Shown here in pieces: positions 25,526-35,354 of a DNA stretch of 39,197 nucleotides. Within the stretch, counting starts at the first letter, position 1; each line of letters opens with the position of its first letter. This DNA is from an uncultured Bacteroides sp. (GTDB lineage: Bacteria; Bacteroidota; Bacteroidia; Bacteroidales; Bacteroidaceae). The notes below the pieces were generated by a model. It made no database searches. It was not told where the DNA came from and worked only from the letters and a program-made list of their open reading frames with translations. The stretch covers positions 1 to 39,197 of the forward strand of contig NZ_CALDPF010000024.1 in assembly GCF_937912035.1 (NCBI RefSeq), given 5' to 3'. The translations under genes were made by a program, and so were the position numbers.

Positions 25526-26863
25526 TTAGACAAACATCTTATCTATCTCCACAGCCGCCTTTCGTCCTGCAGCGATACATTTCACCACTAGCGACGGACC
25601 TGTAGCGGCATCACCTGCCACAACTGCATTCGCAGGCAATTCAGGAAACTGCGGTTTCAGGAATCCCATAGCCAACAGAACAAGGTCTGCCTTTATTGTA
25701 TCTTTCTTGCCTGTAGGTTTCATTACAGGACGTCCACCATCTGCAGCCGGAATCCATTCTACTTCTTCAACTTCCACTGCTGTTACCTTTCCGTTTTTGC
25801 CAACAAACTTATTTGAATTCAAGCACCAGCGGCGTGTACATCCCTCTTCGTGGCTTGAGCTTGTTTTCAGCACAACGGGCCACTGTGGCCAAGGAGTAGC
25901 AGAATTATGTCCAACCGGAGGTTTAGGCATAATTTCTATCTGAGTAACACTCAACGCGCCCTGACGATGTGATGTTCCTATACAGTCGCTACCCGTATCT
26001 CCACCACCAATTACCAGTACATGCTTTCCGCGGGCAGATATCCTGTCTTTCTCTGCGATTTCCTGTCCTGCAAGCACTCTGTTCTGCTGTGCCAGCATCT
26101 CCATAGCGAAATGGATACCTGACAGTTCACGTCCAGGTATTGCCAAATCCCTAGCCTGAGGAGTACCTGTACATATGGCATAAGCATCAAAACCTTCAGG
26201 TAGTTTCATCAGATCAATTTCTGAATTAGTCTTAAAGACTATACCTTCAGCTTCCATTATCTTGAGACGCCTGTCTATGATATTCTTTCCAAGCTTGAAA
26301 TTAGGTATTCCGTATCGTAAAAGCCCTCCAAGCATCTCATCGCGTTCGAACACAGTAACTTCGTATCCTCGCTTGTTCAGTTGGTTTGCAGCCGCCAGTC
26401 CGGCAGGTCCCGAACCAATCACAGCCACCTTTTTTCCGTTTCTTTCATATTTTTTCGGAGAGATATATCCTTCGCGGAATGCAGCCTCAATAACGGCTGC
26501 CTCATCTTCGCGAATAGTTACAGGAGAGTCTATACTGAGCTTCAGTACACACGATTTCTCACACAGAGCAGGACAGATACGACCTGTAAATTCAGGAAAG
26601 TCGTTTGTAGCGCTCAATATTTCGTAAGCCTTGCGCCAGTCGCCTTTGCACAATGCATCCTGAAACTCAGGAGGGCGATTACCCAGCGGACAAGCCCAAT
26701 GACAGAATGGTACTCCACAGTCCATGCAACGACTGGCCTGCAATTTGCGTTCGCTTGTGTTGAGTGTCTGTTCCACTTCACTATAATCGGCAACACGTTC
26801 GTGAACAGGACGGTAGCCGGCCTCTTGTCGAGGTATATTTAGAAATGCTTTTGGATTTCCCAT
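25526..26863 (-). CDS. gltD: Glutamate synthase small (beta) subunit
   Basis: A 445-residue FAD/NADPH-dependent subunit that passes electrons to GltB. The N-terminal cysteine pattern for two 4Fe-4S clusters is present (CMDCGVPFCHWACP, then CPALCEKSCVL). The FAD-binding motif GSGPAGLAAA and the NADPH motif VIGGGDTGSDC follow, then GD.ATGPSLVV near the C-terminus. The frame opens with a TTG at 26872, but the ATG at 26863 three codons in is the preferred start. It follows gltB by about 85 nt containing a large hairpin. Confidence 0.94.
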   Translation of the reverse strand: MGNPKAFLNIPRQEAGYRPVHERVADYSEVEQTLNTSERKLQASRCMDCGVPFCHWACPLGNRPPEFQDALCKGDWRKAYEILSATNDFPEFTGRICPALCEKSCVLKLSIDSPVTIREDEAAVIEAAFREGYISPKKYERNGKKVAVIGSGPAGLAAANQLNKRGYEVTVFERDEMLGGLLRYGIPNFKLGKNIIDRRLKIMEAEGIVFKTNSEIDLMKLPEGFDAYAICTGTPQARDLAIPGRELSGIHFAMEMLAQQNRVLAGQEIAEKDRISARGKHVLVIGGGDTGSDCIGTSHRQGALSVTQIEIMPKPPVGHNSATPWPQWPVVLKTSSSHEEGCTRRWCLNSNKFVGKNGKVTAVEVEEVEWIPAADGGRPVMKPTGKKDTIKADLVLLAMGFLKPQFPELPANAVVAGDAATGPSLVVKCIAAGRKAAVEIDKMFV

Positions 26864-26884
26864 GTTATTCAATTAAAAATTAAG

Positions 26885-26932
26885 AATTAATAATTAATAA
26901 TGAGCGGATGACATCACTCCTAATTATTAATT
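26885..26932 (-). other. Intercistronic hairpin between gltB and gltD
   Basis: AATTAATAATTA (26885-26896) pairs with TAATTATTAATT (26921-26932). Inside the loop GAG/CTC and GATG/CATC can also pair. There is no T-run after it in the minus direction. It is probably a processing or stability element (inference). Confidence 0.45.
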
Positions 26933-26947
26933 GTTCATTATTCATTA

Positions 26948-29900
26948 TTAATAGTCTCTCTGTACCTCCGCAATCTTCTGTTGCAGTTTCTTCATCTGTT
27001 CCTCGGCCAGAACACGTTTGTATTCTATCGGAGTAACCTGAATGAATTCATCTATATGATTATGCCATTCATCAAGCAGGGTGCGGGCCAGTTTCGAACC
27101 GGTAAATCTCCAGTGACGTTCGATAAGTTCCTTCAACTCCTTACGTGATGCAGAGTCCTCAAGCAGATTAAGCTCTACCATCTCCATATTACAGAAATAG
27201 TCGAAACGATGTTCAGGATCCCATACGTAAGCTATACCGCCACTCATACCGGCCGCAAAGTTTCTTCCGGTATCGCCAAGCACTACCACACGTCCGCCTG
27301 TCATGTACTCACAGCAGTGGTCGCCAACTCCTTCCACAACGGCTATTGCACCTGAGTTTCTCACTGCAAATCTCTCTCCTACACGTCCGTTAATATAAAC
27401 TTCACCTTTAGTGGCACCATACATCAGAGTATTGCCTGCAATAGTATTCTTAGATGCGTCGAACAGTGAACCTGACGGAGGCAACAGACAGATACGTCCA
27501 CCGCTAAGACCTTTTCCAACATAGTCGTTAGCCTCGCCTTCCAGACGGAATGTCACTCCCGAAGTTAGGAACGCACCGAAACTCTGTCCTGCCGAACCTT
27601 TAAACTTCACGTTAATAGTACCGTCAGGCAAACCTACATGACCGTATCTTCTTGCCACCTCACCTGATAGCATGGCACCTGCCGAACGGTCTGTATTGGA
27701 AATAGTATATTCAAGCTCAACAGGCTTCTTATTATCCAAAGCTTCTTTCGCCGCCGAAATCATAGCCCTATCCTTTATACCCAATAAGTCAAGAGGCTTG
27801 TCGGCTGTATGATGAATGTCAGCACTGCTCTCTACCTTATGTAAAATTCTTCCGAAATCCAGACCTGACATTTTTCCTTTACTGTCCGAAGAATCAACTT
27901 GAATAAGGTCTGTACGTCCTACAATATCCTCAAGTTTTGTAAATCCCATTTCTGCCAGATATTCTCTTACTTCTTCTGCCAGGAAACGGAAATAATTGAC
28001 AACATATTTATAATGTCCACGGAAATGCTGACGCAATTTTTCATCCTGAGTAGCTACTCCGACAGGGCACAGATTGGTATGACATTTTCTCATCATAACA
28101 CATCCCAACACTATCAGTACAGAAGTTCCAAAAGCAAATTCCTCAGCTCCCAGCAAAGCCATACTTATAATGTCACGTCCTGTTTTCAGCTGTCCGTCAG
28201 TCTGCAGACGTACCTGTCCTCTAAGCCCATTCAGCACAAGAGTCTGCTGAGTTTCGCTCAAACCTATCTCAGGCGGAATACCGGCATATCTCATTGACGA
28301 AGCTGGAGAAGCACCTGTACCACCTTCGGCTCCTGAAATCACAATCAGGTCGGCCTTAGCCTTTGCCACACCTGCCGCAATGGTACCTACACCACTTTCA
28401 GCCACCAGCTTAACGCTTATAGCAGCTCGCGGATTGACGTTCTTCAAGTCGAAAATCAACTGCGCAAGGTCTTCTATAGAATATATATCGTGATGAGGTG
28501 GAGGAGAAATAAGCGATATTCCAGGAATAGAATGACGTGTACGGGCAATTACTTCATCAACCTTAAATCCCGGCAGTTGTCCACCTTCTCCCGGTTTTGC
28601 TCCCTGTGCCACCTTTATCTGGATTTCCTCGGCATTGACCAAATATTCAGTTGTCACTCCGAAACGCCCCGAAGCTATCTGCTTGGTCTTGCTGCACAGA
28701 CTGATATCTCCGTCTTCGGCATGATAAATTTCAGAGAATCGGTTACTGTCTTCACCACCTTCACCGGTATTGCTTCTTGCTCCAAGACTGTTCATTGCCA
28801 ATGCAAGAGCCTCATGAGCCTCCTTGCTGATTGCTCCAAACGACATTGCGCCAGTAACAAAATGTTTCACTATATCTTCTACTGGCTCCACCTGGTCTAT
28901 ACTGATAGGATTCCTGCGGAAACCTAAAAAGTCGCGAAGGAAAATAGGATTTTCCTTTTTATCCGCTTTAGCTGTAAATTCCTTAAACTTTTTATAACTG
29001 CCTGTACGTGTAGCAAGCTGAAGCAAACTTATAGTATCGGGGTTCCAAGCATGCTGTTCTCCATCTTTTCTGTATGAGAACAGACCTATATGATCAAGTA
29101 ATGTTCCTGCCTCATCTTCAGATATAGCGACACCCGAACTATGGAATCTGAGGTAATCATGAGCTATATCGCCGATACCAGCTCCGCCTATTGTTGAGAC
29201 GTCGGTACCGAAATATCTTCTCATTACCTCTGCATTCAAGCCAACAGCCTCAAACAATTTAGCTCCTCGGTATGAACGTATCGTGCTGATACCCATCTTG
29301 CTCATAACCTTATATAATCCCTTGCAGAGAGCTTTAATATAATTCTTTTCGGCTGTAGCGTAATCAAGCTGTACATCACCTTTCTTCACCAGTCCGTCTA
29401 TCACCGCAAAAGCCATATACGGACAGATTGCACTCGCTCCATATCCCAAAAGCAATGCAGCATGCATCACTTCGCGCGCTTCGCCACTTTCAACTATCAA
29501 CGCTGTCTGCACACGTTTCTGTACTGAAATCAAATGATGATGAACTGCGCTTACAGCAATAAGTGAAGGCACAGGTGCATATTCAGCATCTACATCCCTG
29601 TCTGAGAGCACTATATAGTTTGCACCGGCATCAACAGCCTCTTCCGCACTCTTACACAGATTCTCTATAGCCAGGCGAAGTCCTTCCTCTCCATCCGAAG
29701 CCTTGAATACCATTTTCAACTTAACAGTACTGAATCCCTTGTATCTGATATTGCAGAGAATGTCAAGCTGTGTATTAGTAAGCACAGGATGCGGCAGACG
29801 CACCATCTTGCAATGTCCTGCGCTCGGACTGAGAATATTGCTTCCTACGGCACCGATATACTCAGTAAGAGACATGACAAGTTCTTCACGTATAGGATCG

Positions 29901-31462
29901 ATAGCCGGATTAGTAACCTGTGCAAACTGCTGGCGGAAATAATTGAACACCGACTGAGGTTTTCCACTCAATACCGCCAAAGGAGTATCGTTACCCATTG
30001 ATGCTGTAGGTTCCGCACCTGCGGCACACATAGGAGTAAGAGTACGCTCTATGTCTTCGCGGGTATATCCGAAGATACGAAGTCTTCTTCCTGCGTCCTT
30101 CACAGAATTTTCCACCTTACGTCCGCTGCGCAACGTATCAAGTTCTATTCTGTTGGCAGCCAGCCATTCTGTGTAAGGTAAAGCCGATGCCAGATCTTCT
30201 TTAACTTCTTTATCGTAATATATTTTACCTTCCTGTGTATCTATCAATAATATTTTACCAGGCTGCAGTCTTCCCTTAGCTTCTATTTCATCAGGATTGA
30301 AACTTATTGTACCAGTCTCACTGGCAACTACCATAGTTCCATTCTTGGTAACCAGCCATCTGGCAGGACGCAAGCCGTTTCTGTCAAGCATTCCTCCGGC
30401 ATATCTTCCGTCGCTGAAAAGTAATGCGGCTGGGCCGTCCCACGGTTCCATCAATATGGAATGATATTCATAGAAATCCTTAAGTTTCTGGCTGATAGGG
30501 TTTTTCTCGTTTATAGACTCAGGTACCATCATGGCAAGCGCATGAGGCAGACTAAGACCTGACATAACGAAAAATTCAAGTACATTATCCATTGAGGCAC
30601 TATCGCTCATGCCTGGTTGTATAATAGGACGTATTTGAGAAATATCGCCAAGTCTTTCTGACGACAAAACACTTTCTCTGGCTTCCATCCATGCACGGTT
30701 ACCACGAATTGTGTTTATCTCGCCGTTATGGGCCATCATACGGAAAGGCTGTGCCAGACTCCATGTAGGAAATGTATTCGTACTGAAACGTGAATGCACC
30801 AAAGCCAATGCACTGGTAAAGTATGGCTGTGTAAGGTCTGCATAATATTCACGAAGTTGTGTAGAAGTAAGCATTCCCTTATACACCATATTCTTACTGG
30901 ACAGTGACACGATATAGAAGTCTTTGAGTTGTATTCTATTCTCTATCTTTTTCCTGATGATATACAGTTTTTTCTCAAGCTCTGCCTCGTCAACTCCGGC
31001 TGTAACAAAAATCTGCTTAACATCAGGCTCTGTAGCTTGCGCGTCCTTACCTAATATATCCGAGTTTACCGGTACTGTGCGTACATGCATCAACGTCATC
31101 CCTTCACGCTCTATTTCTTCTATCATCACGCTCATGATATCCTGTTGAGCGGCTTTATCTTTGGGCATAAACACTAACCCTGTACCATATTTACCCTTTT
31201 CGGGAACCGGAATCCCCTGTAGAAGAATAAATTCATGCGGTATCTGAATCATGATACCCGCACCATCACCTGTTTTACTGTCTGCTCCTTCTGCTCCACG
31301 GTGTTTCATATTTTCCAACACTTTCAAAGCAGAGTCTATCAACTCATGCGACTTTGCGCCATGCAGGTTGACTATCATTCCTACACCACAGGCATCATGC
31401 TCATTTGTCGGACTATATAATCCTTGAGGAGCATTTTCTCTGATAAAATGATTCTCTTTCAT
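26948..31462 (-). CDS. gltB: Glutamate synthase large (alpha) subunit
   Basis: A 1504-residue ferredoxin/NADPH-type GOGAT alpha subunit that forms two glutamates from glutamine and 2-oxoglutarate. A short propeptide (1-24) precedes the nucleophile C25 in DACGVG. The class II amidotransferase domain (to about 430) is followed by the central domain, the FMN-binding synthase domain with the 3Fe-4S cysteines in CVMMRKCHTNLCPVG, and the C-terminal GXGXG domain (GDTGRNFAAGMSGG). It is the first gene of the minus-strand operon; a TACTTTTG promoter element lies 57 nt upstream. Confidence 0.97.
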   Translation of the reverse strand: MKENHFIRENAPQGLYSPTNEHDACGVGMIVNLHGAKSHELIDSALKVLENMKHRGAEGADSKTGDGAGIMIQIPHEFILLQGIPVPEKGKYGTGLVFMPKDKAAQQDIMSVMIEEIEREGMTLMHVRTVPVNSDILGKDAQATEPDVKQIFVTAGVDEAELEKKLYIIRKKIENRIQLKDFYIVSLSSKNMVYKGMLTSTQLREYYADLTQPYFTSALALVHSRFSTNTFPTWSLAQPFRMMAHNGEINTIRGNRAWMEARESVLSSERLGDISQIRPIIQPGMSDSASMDNVLEFFVMSGLSLPHALAMMVPESINEKNPISQKLKDFYEYHSILMEPWDGPAALLFSDGRYAGGMLDRNGLRPARWLVTKNGTMVVASETGTISFNPDEIEAKGRLQPGKILLIDTQEGKIYYDKEVKEDLASALPYTEWLAANRIELDTLRSGRKVENSVKDAGRRLRIFGYTREDIERTLTPMCAAGAEPTASMGNDTPLAVLSGKPQSVFNYFRQQFAQVTNPAIDPIREELVMSLTEYIGAVGSNILSPSAGHCKMVRLPHPVLTNTQLDILCNIRYKGFSTVKLKMVFKASDGEEGLRLAIENLCKSAEEAVDAGANYIVLSDRDVDAEYAPVPSLIAVSAVHHHLISVQKRVQTALIVESGEAREVMHAALLLGYGASAICPYMAFAVIDGLVKKGDVQLDYATAEKNYIKALCKGLYKVMSKMGISTIRSYRGAKLFEAVGLNAEVMRRYFGTDVSTIGGAGIGDIAHDYLRFHSSGVAISEDEAGTLLDHIGLFSYRKDGEQHAWNPDTISLLQLATRTGSYKKFKEFTAKADKKENPIFLRDFLGFRRNPISIDQVEPVEDIVKHFVTGAMSFGAISKEAHEALALAMNSLGARSNTGEGGEDSNRFSEIYHAEDGDISLCSKTKQIASGRFGVTTEYLVNAEEIQIKVAQGAKPGEGGQLPGFKVDEVIARTRHSIPGISLISPPPHHDIYSIEDLAQLIFDLKNVNPRAAISVKLVAESGVGTIAAGVAKAKADLIVISGAEGGTGASPASSMRYAGIPPEIGLSETQQTLVLNGLRGQVRLQTDGQLKTGRDIISMALLGAEEFAFGTSVLIVLGCVMMRKCHTNLCPVGVATQDEKLRQHFRGHYKYVVNYFRFLAEEVREYLAEMGFTKLEDIVGRTDLIQVDSSDSKGKMSGLDFGRILHKVESSADIHHTADKPLDLLGIKDRAMISAAKEALDNKKPVELEYTISNTDRSAGAMLSGEVARRYGHVGLPDGTINVKFKGSAGQSFGAFLTSGVTFRLEGEANDYVGKGLSGGRICLLPPSGSLFDASKNTIAGNTLMYGATKGEVYINGRVGERFAVRNSGAIAVVEGVGDHCCEYMTGGRVVVLGDTGRNFAAGMSGGIAYVWDPEHRFDYFCNMEMVELNLLEDSASRKELKELIERHWRFTGSKLARTLLDEWHNHIDEFIQVTPIEYKRVLAEEQMKKLQQKIAEVQRDY

Positions 31463-31772
31463 TGCGTTTTGGTTTCTTTATGTACTAAAATCTCGTTTAT
31501 ATGTATTATTTTGCACTACAAAAGTAGATATTTATATGTTTTGTGATTCTTTTCCAGTACAATTTCTTTAAAAAAAGATAGTAGTAACAACAAAATACTT
31601 ACGAAACGCTCACCAAATTAATCTTATAAAAACAAAACTGTAATTAAAACGCGGCATTTTTATTTCGATTTATAAGTTTAAGTCTAAAAAAATCAAATTA
31701 TATATATTGTAAAACATATTCTTTAAGCAGGAAATACTTATTTTTGTATTGAATGAAAACAAGTAAATAAAT
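31463..31772. other. 310-nt divergent intergenic region gltB/glmS
   Basis: AT-rich region with two promoter-like elements: TACTTTTG on the minus strand (31526-31519) for gltB and TATTTTTG on the plus strand (31739-31746) for glmS. Neither has a clear TTTG box at the normal distance. I see no gene, no riboswitch fold and no glmS ribozyme-like core. Confidence 0.55.
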
Positions 31773-33617
31773 ATGTGTGGAATCGTAGGATACATCGGTA
31801 AGCGTCAGGCATGGCCTGTGCTTGTGGAAGGTCTCCGAAAATTGGAGTATAGGGGATACGACAGTGCCGGAGTGGCACTTATAGATACTCCGGGAGACCT
31901 GAAAGTTTATAAATCAGTAGGAAAAGTTGCAGACTTGGAACAAACCGTAACAGGTAAAGATACATCAGCGTCAACGGGTATTGCACATACACGTTGGGCA
32001 ACACATGGAGAACCTAGTACGGTAAATTCTCATCCCCATACTTCTATGAGCGGTCGTCTGGCTTTAGTACACAACGGGATTATCGAAAATTACGCTCTCC
32101 TAAAACAGAAACTTATAGATAAGGGATATGTCTTCAAAAGCAGTACTGACACGGAAGTATTGGTACAACTTATCGATTATATACAGACAGAAGGAAATCT
32201 GGATCTTCTGACATCTGTTCAGTTGGCATTAAAAGAGGTAATCGGAGCATATGCCATAGCCGTAATAGACAGAAATCATCCTGAAACAATCATTGCAGCA
32301 AGAAAGAGCAGTCCTCTGGTGGTAGGTATTGGCGAAGATGAATACTTCCTTGCATCGGATGCTACCCCTATAGTGGAATATACTAATAAGGTGATATATC
32401 TGTCAGACGGAGAAATAGCAGTACTAAGAAATGGTGAACCGGTCAAGATTGTTGATTTGGACAATGTGGAATGCTCGCACGAAGCACAGACCATAGCATT
32501 GAACATCGGACAGTTACAAAAAGGCGGATATCCTCATTTCATGATAAAGGAAATATTCGACCAGCCTGAATGTATAGCCGACTGCATGCGTGGCCGTCTT
32601 AACCCGGAAACTATGTCAATATTGCTCTCGGCGGTAAAAGAACATAGGGAAAAGTTCATAAAAGCACGACGCTTCATTATCGTGGCATGCGGAACATCAT
32701 GGCATGCAGGACTTATAGGAAAACAACTCATTGAAACAATGTGTCGCATACCTGTAGAAGTAGAATACGCATCGGAGTTCCGCTACCGTAACCCTGTAAT
32801 TTCGCCGGACGATGTAGTAATGGCTATTTCACAAAGTGGCGAAACGGCAGACACACTTGCAGCGATTGAACTTGCCCATAACAGTGGAGCATTTGTTTAT
32901 GGAATATGTAACGTAGTAGGTTCATCCATTGCACGTGCAACCGACTCCGGTTCTTATATACACGTTGGACCAGAAATCGGTGTGGCATCGACAAAAGCAT
33001 TTACCGGTCAGGTTACTGTACTTCTGATGTTTGCCCTGTCACTGGCACAGGAAATGGGAACAATATCAACCGATGAATACAAAGAAATAGTATCATCACT
33101 CAATGATATACCTGAAAAAATGCGTCAGGTTCTAAAACAGAATGACTACATTGCCAGTCTGTCGAGAATGTTTACATACGCACGTAATTTCATTTATCTG
33201 GGACGAGGATATTCATTCCCGATAGCACTGGAAGGAGCCCTGAAACTAAAAGAGATATCATATATACATGCCGAAGGTTATCCGGCAGCGGAAATGAAGC
33301 ATGGACCGATTGCACTGATTGATGCCGAAATGCCGGTAGTGGTCATCGCAACCAATTCACCGCTCTACGACAAGGTTCTGAGTAACATTCAGGAGATAAA
33401 GGCACGTGGCGGAAGAGTGGTAACTATTGTTACAGAAGGTGATACGGTAATCAGCTCACTTGCCGATTTCAGCATACCGGTACCAGCAGTTCCTGAGTGT
33501 CTGGACGCTCTGGTAACATCCATTCCGCTGCAACTGATGGCATACCATATAGCAGTATGCAGAGGACTGGATGTTGACCGTCCACGAAACCTTGCAAAAT
33601 CAGTAACCGTGGAATAA
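31773..33617 (+). CDS. glmS: Glutamine-fructose-6-phosphate aminotransferase (isomerising)
   Basis: A 614-residue enzyme making glucosamine-6-phosphate, the entry point to peptidoglycan and lipopolysaccharide amino sugars. The class II amidotransferase domain begins at C2 (MCGIVGYIG), with LEYRGYDSAG and HTRWATHG after it. Two SIS sugar-isomerase domains follow (CGTSWHAG near 310, SQSGETADT near 355, and the C-terminal RPRNLAKSVTVE tail that closes the active site). It has its own promoter element 26 nt upstream, and its stop lies 7 nt from the convergent ruvA stop. Confidence 0.97.
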   Translation: MCGIVGYIGKRQAWPVLVEGLRKLEYRGYDSAGVALIDTPGDLKVYKSVGKVADLEQTVTGKDTSASTGIAHTRWATHGEPSTVNSHPHTSMSGRLALVHNGIIENYALLKQKLIDKGYVFKSSTDTEVLVQLIDYIQTEGNLDLLTSVQLALKEVIGAYAIAVIDRNHPETIIAARKSSPLVVGIGEDEYFLASDATPIVEYTNKVIYLSDGEIAVLRNGEPVKIVDLDNVECSHEAQTIALNIGQLQKGGYPHFMIKEIFDQPECIADCMRGRLNPETMSILLSAVKEHREKFIKARRFIIVACGTSWHAGLIGKQLIETMCRIPVEVEYASEFRYRNPVISPDDVVMAISQSGETADTLAAIELAHNSGAFVYGICNVVGSSIARATDSGSYIHVGPEIGVASTKAFTGQVTVLLMFALSLAQEMGTISTDEYKEIVSSLNDIPEKMRQVLKQNDYIASLSRMFTYARNFIYLGRGYSFPIALEGALKLKEISYIHAEGYPAAEMKHGPIALIDAEMPVVVIATNSPLYDKVLSNIQEIKARGGRVVTIVTEGDTVISSLADFSIPVPAVPECLDALVTSIPLQLMAYHIAVCRGLDVDRPRNLAKSVTVE

Positions 33618-33624
33618 TCCACCG

Positions 33625-34224
33625 TCATCTCAGTCTTGTAAGGGCAATCTTGATGACTTTCTGCACAGGCGCATCCGGTTCTTCATGAAGAATCTGTCCG
33701 ACAACCTTTTGCGACGGTGCCTGTGCAAATCCCAACATAGTCAAAGCGGCGACGGCCTCTTCATATATCTCATTGTTAGCTGCAGATATAGGTGTAGAAA
33801 CATTTCCGGTGCTTTCTACACCTATATTTTGTATCTTGTCCTTTAGTTCCACTATTATACGCTGGGCTGTCTTCAGTCCGATACCCTTTACCATCTTCAG
33901 CAATTTCTCATTGCCTGAACTTATCACATTACATAATTCAGACGGACTTAAAGCAGAGAGAATCATTCTGGCTGTGTTACCACCAATTCCCGACACAGTT
34001 ATCAGCATAAGAAAAAGCTCCCTTTCCTGTTTTGTCGCAAAACCATAAAGTACATACGCGTCTTCCCTTATAGCCTCGTATATATATAGTTTTACATCCC
34101 CCTTCCCTTGTATGGCAGAAAATGTATTCAGAGAAATATTCACACCGTATCCCACTCCGTTGCAGTCCACTACCGCCATGGTAGGTGTAACATCATCAAG
34201 TTTTCCTTTTATATATTCAATCAT
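33625..34224 (-). CDS. ruvA: Holliday junction DNA helicase subunit RuvA
   Basis: A 199-residue junction-binding protein that loads the RuvB motor. The N-terminal OB fold (MIEYIKGKLDDV) is followed by two helix-hairpin-helix motifs, VSGIGGNTARMILS and VKGIGLKTAQRIIVEL, and the C-terminal three-helix RuvB-binding domain (EAVAALTMLGF). The length is normal. A TATTTTTG element on the minus strand (34260-34253) lies 28 nt upstream, with a second, TAACTTTG, at 34275-34268. ruvB and ruvC are not in the window. Confidence 0.96.
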   Translation of the reverse strand: MIEYIKGKLDDVTPTMAVVDCNGVGYGVNISLNTFSAIQGKGDVKLYIYEAIREDAYVLYGFATKQERELFLMLITVSGIGGNTARMILSALSPSELCNVISSGNEKLLKMVKGIGLKTAQRIIVELKDKIQNIGVESTGNVSTPISAANNEIYEEAVAALTMLGFAQAPSQKVVGQILHEEPDAPVQKVIKIALTRLR

Positions 34225-34252
34225 ATTTTGGTTATAAATTATAATTTAACGA

Positions 34253-34275
34253 CAAAAATAAGCACCTCAAAGTTA
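34253..34275 (-). promoter_or_regulatory. Two overlapping promoter-like elements for ruvA
   Basis: TATTTTTG (34260-34253) and TAACTTTG (34275-34268) on the minus strand both fit TAnnTTTG. Neither has a good -33 box, and I cannot say which is used. Confidence 0.4.
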
Positions 34276-34347
34276 TAAATTGTAAGTTACTACTGAAATA
34301 TTTCAAAAAACGTCCTCCTTTTTCTCTTTAGAACAATTCTAATTTTT

Positions 34348-34355
34348 TATTTTTG
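34348..34355 (+). promoter_or_regulatory. Putative promoter element of ddh
   Basis: TATTTTTG at 34348-34355 fits TAnnTTTG and implies an AT-rich leader of about 66 nt before the ddh start at 34429. Confidence 0.5.
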
Positions 34356-34428
34356 CAGCAACAAAAATACAGGATATATTTCTTGTAACAAAACAGAAAA
34401 GAATAAACAATTAAACACCAATAAAATT

Positions 34429-35328
34429 ATGAAAAAGATTAGAGCTGCCGTAGTTGGTTACGGAAACATTGGAAAGTTTACAATCGAAGCACTTGAAGCT
34501 GCTTCTGATTTTGAGATTGCAGGTGTAGTTCGCCGTAATGGTGATGCTAACAAACCAGCAGAACTTGCACCATATAAAGTTGTAAAAGACATAAAGGAAC
34601 TTGAAGGCGTTGACGTAGCAATTCTTGCAACTCCTACACGCAGCGTAGAACAGTACGCAAAGGAAATCCTTGCATTAGGTATCAATACAGTTGACAGTTT
34701 CGACATACACACACAAATCACATCATTGCGCCGCACATTGAACGAAACAGCAAAGGCGCACAATGCAGTTTCAATCATCGCTGCAGGATGGGATCCGGGA
34801 AGTGACTCTGTAGTACGTACACTTCTTGAAGCTATCGCTCCAAAAGGTATCACATACACTAACTTCGGTCCGGGCCGCAGCATGGGACACTCTGTTGCAG
34901 TACGCGCCATTGCAGGTGTTAAGGATGCATTGTCTATGACAATCCCTATAGGTACTGGAATCCACCGCCGTATGGTATATGTAGAACTTGAGGAAGGTGC
35001 AGACTTCAAGACAGTTGAAGCAGCTATCAAATCGGATGCATACTTCGTAAACGATGAGACACACGTTATCCAGGTTCCTTGCGTTGACGACCTCAACGAT
35101 GTTGGTCATGGTGTAAACCTTGTACGCAAAGGTGTTTCCGGTAAGACACACAACCAGTTGTTCGAATTCGACATGAAGATAAACAACCCTGCTCTTACTG
35201 CTCAGGTATTGGTTTGCGTGGCACGTGCTTCTATGCGTCAGCAGCCAGGATGCTACACAATGATTGAAGTTCCTGTAATCGACCTTCTTGAAGGCGACCG
35301 CGAAGAACTTATCGCTCATTTGGTATAA
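34429..35328 (+). CDS. ddh: meso-Diaminopimelate D-dehydrogenase
   Basis: A 299-residue NADPH enzyme that can form meso-DAP directly from tetrahydrodipicolinate and ammonia, or run in reverse. The Rossmann motif VVGYGNIGKF (8-17) is followed by LATPTRSVEQ, DSFDIHTQI and AAGWDPGSDS, all typical of the family, then FGPGRSMGHSVA. Codon choice is more even and GC-richer (many GCT, GGT, CGC) than in the neighbours, as in highly expressed genes. It is monocistronic, with a strong terminator. It duplicates the output of dapL/dapF about 12 kb away. Confidence 0.95.
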   Translation: MKKIRAAVVGYGNIGKFTIEALEAASDFEIAGVVRRNGDANKPAELAPYKVVKDIKELEGVDVAILATPTRSVEQYAKEILALGINTVDSFDIHTQITSLRRTLNETAKAHNAVSIIAAGWDPGSDSVVRTLLEAIAPKGITYTNFGPGRSMGHSVAVRAIAGVKDALSMTIPIGTGIHRRMVYVELEEGADFKTVEAAIKSDAYFVNDETHVIQVPCVDDLNDVGHGVNLVRKGVSGKTHNQLFEFDMKINNPALTAQVLVCVARASMRQQPGCYTMIEVPVIDLLEGDREELIAHLV

Positions 35329-35354
35329 TCAGACTATTTATTAATCTTTCCATA

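Noticed and set aside
31626..31665. Possible third copy of the 22-bp-phased element (ACTGTAATTAAAACG)
   Set aside because: Only one weak half-match, no second unit at 22 bp, so not distinguishable from AT-rich background.
31463..31772. glmS ribozyme/riboswitch in the leader of glmS
   Set aside because: The likely leader after the promoter at 31739-31746 is only about 20 nt, too short, and no pseudoknot core is visible.
34458..35096. 212-codon minus-strand frame opposite ddh
   Set aside because: Antisense shadow made possible by the even codon use of ddh; no recognisable domain.
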